Below, piece after piece: positions 8,430 through 14,250 of a stretch of DNA of 64,000 bases. Position 1 is the first letter of the stretch; each line of letters begins with the position of its first letter. Under the pieces are notes generated by a model. It saw only the letters and a program-made list of their open reading frames with translations. It had not been told where the DNA came from and did not search any database. Origin of the DNA: a virus; the IMG/VR virus record IMGVR_UViG_3300018080_000118, positions 1 through 64,000 of that record; one strand, given 5' to 3'. The translations under genes and the position numbers were made by a program.

Positions 8430-9062
8430 TCATTCCATCTCGTGCTTGGTGATGAGGCGGCCCTCTAGGCGCACTCTCGGCTCACGCTTAGCCGTTACGG
8501 AATCGTCCACGTCGGTGACGACGCCCTGTTTCGCGAGGCCTTTGTCCCTGGCCTTTTTGTGCGTCTTGGCGAGGACGAGCTGCGTGGTGCAGCGTTCCTC
8601 GATGAGCTCGACTTCGTACGTGTTGTGGCCGAGCATCCTAGCAATTTCCTTGGTCTTCGCGATCTCCCTGTCGATCTGGGTGATGAGGTCTGGCCAGCTG
8701 CGGCACTTCTCCTTCAGGCCAATCAGCCTGCGCATCCCTGCCTCGCAGCGTTCGAGCTTTTCCTCGTCGCTCTCGCGAACGATGTTGAGGGCAGCGTCGA
8801 TCGTGTCGCCATCCCACTGGGCCTCTTCCACGCGTTTGAACTGGGTGTCGTAGACGTCCAGCTCCAGCATGGCCCGTTCCACGGATTGGAGCGAGCTCCT
8901 CAGGCAGTCGACGAATCCCTGACTCCTCCCGTTCTCGTAGTCTTGTTCGCTCTGCTTCTCCAACTCGCGCTTGGCGAGCATCTGCGACAACTCCTTTCGG
9001 AGATTGTCAATACCCTCCTTGGACCGTCTCAGTCCTTGTTCTTCGACCCACGTTTTCTGCAT
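8430..9062 (-). CDS. hypothetical coiled-coil protein
   Basis: A 210-residue, highly charged protein (many Glu, Arg, Lys) with heptad-like hydrophobic spacing over residues 10-150, so probably a long helical coiled coil. The ribosome site AAGGAGGAAAT is ideal. No catalytic motif or family is seen. A 111 nt inverted repeat lies in its 5' leader and a terminator directly follows its TGA, so it is likely a single-gene transcript. Confidence 0.7.
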   Translation of the reverse strand: MQKTWVEEQGLRRSKEGIDNLRKELSQMLAKRELEKQSEQDYENGRSQGFVDCLRSSLQSVERAMLELDVYDTQFKRVEEAQWDGDTIDAALNIVRESDEEKLERCEAGMRRLIGLKEKCRSWPDLITQIDREIAKTKEIARMLGHNTYEVELIEERCTTQLVLAKTHKKARDKGLAKQGVVTDVDDSVTAKREPRVRLEGRLITKHEME

Positions 9063-9088
9063 ATTTCCTCCTTAAAGATCAGCTTACG

Positions 9089-9199
9089 CAGTTTTACGCA
9101 CGTTGCCCAGCGCTGCCCGCCGGTAGCGAGCAGCTCGATGCCGCAGGCTCGATGCGCGAGCTACCGGCGGGAGGCGCGTGGGCTGAGTGCGTAAAACTG
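9089..9199 (-). ncRNA. long stem-loop in the 5' leader
   Basis: CAGTTTTACGCAC (9089-9101) and GTGCGTAAAACTG (9187-9199) are perfect complements. Inside, CCCGCCGGTAGC (from 9116) pairs with GCTACCGGCGGG, with further GC-rich pairing between. Together they make one hairpin of about 40 pairs. It ends about 25 bp before the start of the gene at 9062, so it could be a structured leader, a processing signal or a small RNA. The strand is assigned from the neighbouring genes. Confidence 0.55.
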
Positions 9200-9270
9200 G
9201 TGTTCTACGTACATCAGCCCGTTAGGGACTTCACCCGGCGTTGCACCGGGAACTTCGCCTGATCTTTTGT

Positions 9271-9996
9271 CTAAGCGGCGATCCTCAACCTTTCGGGAAT
9301 GGTGCCGCTGACGTTGGCCTTTTGGTAGAACGTCTTCTCATCGGCCATGATGAGAGACATACGCATGATCACCCAATCGGTGGGTGGTAGCGAGTTGTCC
9401 TTGAAGACGATGCAGCAGGACGCGGTGCGCGTCCCCTTGTCTCGGACGACAACTTGCCTATGGCCCGGGAAGATCTGGTAGACCAGTCCCGTAACCGGTG
9501 AGGTGATGCTGATGAAGCCGTCCTTCAGGTAGCGGCGGAAGCGCTCGCCTCCGATGAACGTCTTGAGGAGCTGCCGCGCCTTCAGCTCGGCGGGATCCTC
9601 TGTGTGCGCCAACCCGAACCGGGTGGCCTTGGCAGAGGGCAGTAGCGCATTGCGCCGCCGCGCCATCTCCATCTTCTTGATGGCGCGTGGATCCGCTGTG
9701 AAGGTATTGCCCTTGATGATGGAGAAATACCGGGCAGTGCCTTCGTAGTTGTAGTCGAAGGTCAGTTCCCAGGTATTTCCAGAGAGCCAGTCAGCGGTAG
9801 CCGCCGTGCCTGTCGAAGAGGCCAGCCACCACGTGGTATTGACAGTTGCGCTGCTGACCGTGGTGACTTGCCAGTAGTTGTCGCCGTTTGAGGGCAGCAG
9901 CAGAGATCCTCGCGTGCTATCTGTAGACCACACATAGTCCGAGGTCATCTGGTACGACCGCCGTAGCGCAGATCCGGTGAGACTTGTTGGCCCCAT
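9271..9996 (-). CDS. hypothetical protein, 241 aa
   Basis: The start at 9996 has GGGAGGGTAAC upstream and lies one base after the previous stop, so the two genes are coupled. Residues 1-100 are rich in Trp, Thr and Ser with alternating hydrophobics (TTWWLASSTG), suggesting a beta domain; residues 105-150 are basic and helical; the rest mixes both. No family is recognised. It ends in TAG; the frame then stays open for 18 codons to a TGA. Confidence 0.65.
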   Translation of the reverse strand: MGPTSLTGSALRRSYQMTSDYVWSTDSTRGSLLLPSNGDNYWQVTTVSSATVNTTWWLASSTGTAATADWLSGNTWELTFDYNYEGTARYFSIIKGNTFTADPRAIKKMEMARRRNALLPSAKATRFGLAHTEDPAELKARQLLKTFIGGERFRRYLKDGFISITSPVTGLVYQIFPGHRQVVVRDKGTRTASCCIVFKDNSLPPTDWVIMRMSLIMADEKTFYQKANVSGTIPERLRIAA

Positions 9997-9997
9997 G

Positions 9998-10225
9998 TTA
10001 CCCTCCCACGATCATGGGCATGAGCAGGATGCGTTCGGCGTCCGGGTCGAAGTCGGTGATCATGTTACCCTTCTTCCCGTCGGGATTCATCCTGACCGCC
10101 ATTCCTTTTCTTTCCCCGAGGAACTCCAGGAATTTTTTCCTGGCCTCGGCTACGCTTTCCGGGTCGTCCTTGTCCCAGGTGACCTTTTCGTCGCCCAGGT
10201 GCGAAAGGATACTCAGTTCTCCCAT
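9998..10225 (-). CDS. small conserved-looking hypothetical protein, 75 aa
   Basis: The start has TCTGGAGGTTTAT upstream. The protein has a short N-terminal helix, a charged helix (DPESVAEARKKFLEFLGER) and a C-terminal strand region with DFDPDAERILLMP. No known domain. It is the first gene of a two-gene minus-strand unit. Confidence 0.65.
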   Translation of the reverse strand: MGELSILSHLGDEKVTWDKDDPESVAEARKKFLEFLGERKGMAVRMNPDGKKGNMITDFDPDAERILLMPMIVGG

Positions 10226-10242
10226 ATAAACCTCCAGAATGT

Positions 10243-10248
10243 ATTATA
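10243..10248 (-). promoter_or_regulatory. possible -10 element (TATAAT)
   Basis: A perfect TATAAT on the minus strand 18 bp before the ATG at 10225. No convincing -35 box is seen at 16-18 bp, so an activator or a phage factor may be needed, or the match may be chance. Confidence 0.3.
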
Positions 10249-10264
10249 CGTAGGACTAGCTTGA

Positions 10265-10755
10265 AACTGTTTTTGTAAACAGGCTTCCCTCGGTTACCTC
10301 GTGCAACAGCAGCACCTGGTGGCGTTGCGCCACCTGTCAAACGCCTAGTCCCGCAACGCTGCACCCTTCCGTGGTTGCCAGCAGGAAGCTTAGCTCTATC
10401 CGCACCGCCACAGAGTGACGTCCGTTTGGCTGTACACCTAACGGCAAAGGGGACTAGAGGCACTGTTCCTCTGTTGCAGTTTCCGGATGCAACGCCGCAT
10501 TGTCTTTTTACACCGACTACAGGTGAGGAGGATGGGCTAGAACGAGCTCGGACAAATGGTCCTCGAAGCCCCCTTCGAGGACCTGTGTCCGTGCTCAGTT
10601 CAGCGCCCCCATATATGCCTACCCACTCGTGAGTGAGCGACGGCGTTACGCCGCCACGAGGCATCGCTCGGTGAGATACTTATAGCAGGGCCGGAGGTGG
10701 CGGTAGAGACGTTCAGCTTCTTTTTGGAGGAATACTGACACCACCCCCGGCCCGA
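10265..10755. ncRNA. structured non-coding region, possible large phage RNA
   Basis: About 490 nt without a credible gene on either strand. It is dense in hairpins: CTGTTT/AAACAG (10267-10282), GGTGGCG/CGCCACC (near 10320), CCGTT/AACGG (near 10430), AGAGG/CCTCT and TTGCA/TGCAA (10455-10500), a helix of about 20 pairs with small internal loops (10544-10596, core GGTCCTCGAA/TTCGAGGACC), CACTC/GAGTG (near 10630), GAGCGA-CGGCG/CGCCG-TCGCTC (10635-10669) and a 12-pair stem closing 10687-10754. It lies beside tmRNA and tRNA genes, where large ornate phage RNAs such as GOLLD and ROOL are known to occur. Family and strand are not resolved. Confidence 0.5.
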
Positions 10756-10767
10756 GTTTTATGAAAA

Positions 10768-10797
10768 GGGCTTCCAGGAATCTCTTCCTAGAAGCCC
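10768..10797 (-). terminator. intrinsic terminator downstream of tmRNA
   Basis: GGGCTTC and GAAGCCC plus an inner AGGAA/TTCCT stem form a 12-pair hairpin with one mismatch; TTTT follows on the minus strand. It lies 65 bp beyond the tmRNA 3' end. Confidence 0.8.
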
Positions 10798-10861
10798 CGT
10801 GCCGACACGCAGCATGGCTGGCTGCATGTTGTTCTTAATGGTCCGCCGAGCACGGAGCTTC

Positions 10862-11237
10862 TGGTGGAGGCGGTGGGAATCGAACCCACGTCCAGAATGC
10901 ACATCCCCACCTCTTCTACAAGCTTAGCCCCCTGTTGTTCCGCTGTGGGCCGCGTATCGAGTTTCTTTCCGGCTCGCAAAGTCAGGCCATCTTCTCGGCT
11001 CTTGCTCGACCAGCTTCAAGAACCCAGTCCGGATTCGTTGCGCCGAACTGACCTCCTCCAGACAAGGGAGAACAGTCGACGGAATGGGGCTGATTAAGCC
11101 GCCATCGCAGGGGCGAAAGCCCCCATCTTTGTTGGGTTGGCAGTTGAATTTGCCTGCCACGCTTTTTTACGAGGGTGCATGACATCCTCGGCTTGCAGAG
11201 ATGACTCAGTTACACCTGTCGAACCCAGTTCGCCCCC
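10862..11237 (-). ncRNA. ssrA: transfer-messenger RNA (tmRNA)
   Basis: tmRNA rescues stalled ribosomes by acting first as alanyl-tRNA and then as a short message whose peptide marks the product for proteolysis. The 5' end reads GGGGGCGAACTGGGTTCGAC and the 3' end is TGGGTTCGATTCCCAC-CGCCTCCACCA, giving a 7-pair acceptor stem with one G-U pair and encoded CCA. The length (376 nt) is usual. A tag frame at 11153-11094 reads ANSTANPTKMGAFAPAMAA and stops at TAA; the MAA end fits the usual small hydrophobic, Ala-ended degron. The start of the tag frame is inferred by analogy. A terminator follows at 10797. Confidence 0.93.
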
Positions 11238-11292
11238 AAAGGTATTGCTTCCAGTTTAACGGCACCCCTGCCGATTATCCAGTCTCCACTGA

Positions 11293-11366
11293 TGCGCCCG
11301 GCTGGAGTCGAACCAGCAACCACCAGCTTTAGAGGCCGGCCGCTCTGCCATTAAGCGTACGGGCGC
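11293..11366 (-). tRNA. tRNA with anticodon CUA (amber suppressor)
   Basis: A full cloverleaf of 74 nt: acceptor GCGCCCG/CGGGCGC (7 perfect pairs), T8-A9, D stem CGCT/AGCG with GG in the loop, anticodon stem CCGGC/GCTGG (one G-U) around loop CTCTAAA, a 5 nt variable loop, T stem GCTGG/CCAGC with loop TTCGACT, discriminator A. With U33 in place, the anticodon is CUA (11332-11330), which reads UAG. CCA is not encoded. The amino acid is unknown; acceptor and T arm look Arg-like. It lies between the tmRNA and the genes that may need it. Confidence 0.85.
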
Positions 11367-11436
11367 AAACCCCCAGATGAATGCAGCGACACCTATCGCG
11401 AATCGGTGACCGTTAGGCTCCGGGGGGCCAGCTGGT

Positions 11437-11856
11437 TTACAGGAACTCCCCAAGGCCGAGGCCGTCGATGAGTTCCTTCTCGATTGAGCGGGCGCGCATT
11501 GCCCCCAGCTCGTCTTGAGGATAGCGGTGAGTCGTGACCAAGGAGCGTGCCTTGGCCTGCCCGCAGCAGCGACACTTGCTATCCCGCCAGTATTTGCGAG
11601 GCTTCTTGCGGATCCGAAGCATCAGGTTCAGGATGACCGTGATCCCTAGTGCCCGGGCCGGGTCTTTTCCCGCCATCTTGGCGGCGTCGCGTTCGCGCCA
11701 GGGCTTCTTCTTTTCCAGGTCCTTGTCGATGCGGGCGCGGCGCTGGAGCTCGGCCAGCTTCTTGTTCTGCTCTCGTAGTGCGGTGAGCTTCTCGTGGAAT
11801 CTTTGTCGAGTCGCGTCGTCCCGCGTGAGCATCTCTTTTACGGCGTCTTGTGACAT
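11437..11856 (-). CDS. hypothetical basic protein with a CxCC cluster
   Basis: A 139-residue protein starting at ATG 11856 with GGAAGGAGAC upstream. Residues 1-60 form a charged, probably coiled-coil helix; residue 60 onward is basic, with CRCCGQAKARS followed by a His (TTHRYP), possibly a small zinc site. No family recognised. Its start overlaps the end of the Pth2-like gene by 19 bases in another frame, so the two are likely translated together. Confidence 0.65.
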   Translation of the reverse strand: MSQDAVKEMLTRDDATRQRFHEKLTALREQNKKLAELQRRARIDKDLEKKKPWRERDAAKMAGKDPARALGITVILNLMLRIRKKPRKYWRDSKCRCCGQAKARSLVTTHRYPQDELGAMRARSIEKELIDGLGLGEFL

Positions 11857-12182
11857 AGTGCTGTCTCCTTCCAGAGTGGGAATCGGCTGAAGTGCCGACG
11901 GGTTTTTCCAGACACGGCTTCCGTGCAGAGGGCCGTGGCTTGGTCGTCGAGGTCAGGCTCCCTGAATAGCTGCGCTTGCACGCCTATCGACGATACGTGC
12001 CTGTGCGCTGCGAGCAGGGAATCCTCGTCAGGGACTTGGAGAATGATGAGGTGATCGACCCTGGAAGGGTCACGGCAGTTATGCTTGCCGCTTTCGAGTG
12101 CGGCGTGCGCAGCTTGGACAAGCTGTTGCGGGAGGGAAAGGTCTTTGCGAACGAACAGGTAATTGGCATGTACCTACAACAT
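11838..12182 (-). CDS. Pth2-like peptidyl-tRNA hydrolase with an in-frame TAG at codon 3
   Basis: The frame starts at ATG 12182, six bases after a strong ribosome site (AAAGGAGG), and codons 1-3 are ATG TTG TAG. After the TAG the frame runs without a stop for 111 codons to TAA. It encodes NYLFVRKDLSLPQQLVQAAH near the start, then DHLIILQVPDEDSLL, QLFREPDLDDQATAL and RFPLWK. This matches the fold pattern of Pth2-type peptidyl-tRNA hydrolases, which free tRNA from dropped-off peptides; the call is from memory of the family. No start codon lies between the TAG and the first conserved strand, so the TAG must be read, plausibly by the CUA tRNA 0.5 kb away, or it is an error. Confidence 0.7.
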
Positions 12183-12239
12183 GACGACCTCCTTTCAAGG
12201 GTAGTATACGATTCTGTCCGCGAAAAACTCCAGCTATTT

Positions 12240-13166
12240 CTAGAAGAGCTCTATGCCGAAGCCTTTCTGTTTGTTCAGTGCAGCGATGATTCCGTTAGTA
12301 GGCGTCATGCCACCGGAGCCTCCACGGACACCGCTCTGGCCGAATGCCTCTGCCATGAGGACTATCTTGGCTTTGAGTCTGCCGCTGCCAAGAGTGATGA
12401 GAGCTCGTTTGACCTTCGGATCTAGGAACGAGTCCGAACCGCCTCTCTGTTTCCTGAAGTGCCGTTCGCCCCAACCAAGTCCGCGCAGAATCACCTTGTC
12501 TATAGGTTTCCCGTCGTAGATCGCCGCGCAGAGTTCGAAGAGTTCGACAAACACGTCCGGAAGACACGTCGCGTATGTTCTCATGGTGGACACGCATCCG
12601 ACGGTGTGGTTGGTCTTACGCGACATTGGAACGATCTTGTACCCAGAAGCATTCGCCGCCTCTTCCATGAGTACAGCAGCGGGATCCCCGAAGGCATAGA
12701 GGGCGCGGTGCTTGTGGTAAGCTGAGAGAGTCCAGACCTTGGATGCTTCCAGGAAGGCCTGGGCTTCGTCGGCGATTTTGCCGCTCGCCTCGATGACCAG
12801 ACAGTCCAGGGTCTTGATATCATCTCTGATCATGGCCGCGCGCCAGCGTTGTTGGCCGTCGACAATGAAGTAGCTTCCGTCGGGTCTTCTCATCACGAGA
12901 AGCGCTCCGCAGGCGAAGTAGTTGAATGTTCGTGCCTTCTCCAGCACATGGGAGATGTTGTAATCGCGCTGGTACGTCGTATCGACGCCCAACACGCCCT
13001 TTCGAAGCCGCATACAACGGGGCCTCTGCCCAGGATCTTCAAAAGTAATCTTGCTTTTCTTCTTGGCCGCTTTCAGCTCTTTCACCATCTTCGTCGTATC
13101 GTCGCGTTTCGAGTTCTTCCGTTTCGCGGAAGCCTTCTTTTTGGAAGCCTTTTTCTTCTTTGGCAT
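12240..13166 (-). CDS. ParB-like nuclease-domain protein
   Basis: A 308-residue protein with a Lys-rich N terminus (residues 1-40), then VDTTYQRDYNISHVLEKA and VDGQQRWRAAMI, the paired motifs of the ParB N-terminal (ParB/sulfiredoxin-fold) domain; GQQRWRA replaces the usual GxHRxxA. In partition proteins this fold binds CTP; phage relatives are often uncharacterised or nucleases. The C-terminal half is helical and unassigned. The ribosome site is AAAGGAGGAGA. It ends in TAG, after which the frame continues LEFFADRIVYYP (past a second TAG) to TGA, so readthrough would add about 18 residues. It probably belongs to one operon with the VWA gene upstream. Confidence 0.75.
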   Translation of the reverse strand: MPKKKKASKKKASAKRKNSKRDDTTKMVKELKAAKKKSKITFEDPGQRPRCMRLRKGVLGVDTTYQRDYNISHVLEKARTFNYFACGALLVMRRPDGSYFIVDGQQRWRAAMIRDDIKTLDCLVIEASGKIADEAQAFLEASKVWTLSAYHKHRALYAFGDPAAVLMEEAANASGYKIVPMSRKTNHTVGCVSTMRTYATCLPDVFVELFELCAAIYDGKPIDKVILRGLGWGERHFRKQRGGSDSFLDPKVKRALITLGSGRLKAKIVLMAEAFGQSGVRGGSGGMTPTNGIIAALNKQKGFGIELF

Positions 13167-13182
13167 GAAGCAGTCTCCTCCT

Positions 13183-13833
13183 TTACTTCTCTGTTTCGTC
13201 GTCGAGATCGGGCATGTCGCCGTAGCTCAGAGACGAGCTGCAGCGCATGAGCTTCACGCGGCTGCCCGTAGCGCTGTAGGCTGAGCCCACGCCCTGGCCT
13301 GATGCGGCGAAGTTGGCGCACATGTTTTTCATTGCGCCGTACCCGAGCCCTGTGGAGATGGCGTCGATGTTGGCCCCCAGGAAGAGGATCTCCCAGGAGT
13401 ATTTCTCTCGCTGGTGCTCCACCATCTCCTTGACCTTGCGTCGGCCGTCGTCGCCAGGGAACTCCACGGAGTAGTTTTCAGCGCCGTCGGTGATGACCAC
13501 GAGGATCACCTTCTCCGGGCGCTCTCCTTCCGGCAACTTGTTGAGTCGGCCACCAACGTCGAGGATGGTCTTGCCAATGGCGTCGTTGAGACGTGTCCAT
13601 CCTCGGGCGAAGTATTCCTTCGACGTGAGTTCGGGCAGTTCCTTGATGTCCACGCCCTGGTGCAGCACTTCGTACTTGTCGTCGAAGAGCACGACGGTCA
13701 CCTGCGCGTCTCCGGGGACCTCCCGCTGCTCCTTGATGAACTCGTTGAACTTGGTGATGGTCTCCTGCTGCAGGGCGCTCATCGAGCCACTGCGGTCTAG
13801 GACGCAAACGATTTCTGTGAGGTCTTTCTTCAT
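13183..13833 (-). CDS. von Willebrand factor A (VWA) domain protein
   Basis: A 216-residue protein that is almost entirely one VWA domain. The metal-ion site is intact: DRSGSMS at residues 13-19 (DxSxS), a Thr in GWTRLNDAI near residue 79, and Asp in VVITDGAEN near residue 116. VWA domains bind partner proteins through Mg ions. Ribosome site AAGGAAGGAGCCCC. A terminator and the tRNA pieces lie immediately upstream, so it heads the unit VWA, ParB-like, Pth2-like, small basic protein. Its partner is unknown; the ParB-like neighbour is a candidate. Confidence 0.88.
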   Translation of the reverse strand: MKKDLTEIVCVLDRSGSMSALQQETITKFNEFIKEQREVPGDAQVTVVLFDDKYEVLHQGVDIKELPELTSKEYFARGWTRLNDAIGKTILDVGGRLNKLPEGERPEKVILVVITDGAENYSVEFPGDDGRRKVKEMVEHQREKYSWEILFLGANIDAISTGLGYGAMKNMCANFAASGQGVGSAYSATGSRVKLMRCSSSLSYGDMPDLDDETEK

Positions 13834-13858
13834 GGGGCTCCTTCCTTCTTAAAAAAGC

Positions 13859-13890
13859 GGGGGGTGGCTCGTATCGCCTGGCCACCCCCC
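13859..13890 (-). terminator. intrinsic terminator after the permuted tRNA region
   Basis: GGGGGGTGGC and GCCACCCCCC make a perfect 10 bp stem with a 12 nt loop; on the minus strand GC and six T follow. It separates the tRNA region from the VWA gene. Confidence 0.85.
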
Positions 13891-13903
13891 TGTTTATCAT
13901 CAG

Positions 13904-13937
13904 TCTCGATTATAAGTCGAGTGCTCTAACGAGCGTC
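13904..13937 (-). pseudogene. decayed tRNA fragment resembling tRNA-Ile(UAU)
   Basis: On the minus strand GCTC-GTTA-GAGC looks like a D arm that has lost about five loop bases. It is followed by A and an anticodon arm CTCGA-CTTATAA-TCGAG, giving anticodon UAU with U33. No T arm and no matching acceptor halves follow; the sequence runs into the terminator. It is probably a remnant, or part of the trailer of the permuted tRNA transcript. Confidence 0.4.
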
Positions 13938-13983
13938 GATGGGAACTTCTCCTTTCTGCGGCACTGAGCCTGAAGCATTAGCT

Positions 13984-14064
13984 GCCGAGGTCATACCGTT
14001 AGACCACGCTCCCGTCTTTGGTTCGTCTGGAGGGAGCGATGGGATTCGAACCCACATTATCGGC
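13984..14064 (-). tRNA. circularly permuted tRNA gene, Gly-like (3' half before 5' half)
   Basis: In transcription order the 3' half comes first (14064-14028): anticodon-stem strand GCCGA, TAAT, T arm GTGGG-TTCGAAT-CCCAT, acceptor CGCTCCC, discriminator T and encoded CCA. After 14 nt comes the 5' half (14013-13984): acceptor GGGAGCG, TG, D arm GTC-TAACGGTAT-GAC, C, anticodon-stem strand TCGGC. Joined, they give a normal tRNA with 7 perfect acceptor pairs and 5 perfect anticodon-stem pairs. U73 and the arm sequences look like tRNA-Gly. The anticodon is unresolved: candidate loops are AGCGTAT, AGCTTAT or AGCTAAT, and all lack U33. No alternative partner half exists within about 200 nt on either side. 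Confidence 0.7.
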
Positions 14065-14250
14065 ATACGCTTTGTTTCGTGCCTTTCAGGATGCGTTCCG
14101 GCTGAAGCTAGGAGCATACCACTGACTCTGACCCAAGGTGAGCTTGAGCTCACAGCCATAGACAGCCACATAGGCTGGCGGCTGCGATATCTGAATCTGA
14201 GTCTAGCTCCTTTATTTCTAGTTTACTTGGTGTTGTTCCGGAAGTCCAGC

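Noticed and set aside
11976-12425. 149-residue plus-strand frame starting at TTG
   Set aside because: It is antisense to the Pth2-like gene and the end of the ParB-like gene, has no ribosome site, and its protein shows no natural pattern.
13925-14013. A normal, non-permuted tRNA starting at GGGAGCG and ending at ACGCTC near 13931
   Set aside because: It would give only three anticodon-stem pairs, no T-loop consensus and a shortened acceptor, whereas the permuted pairing is perfect in both stems.
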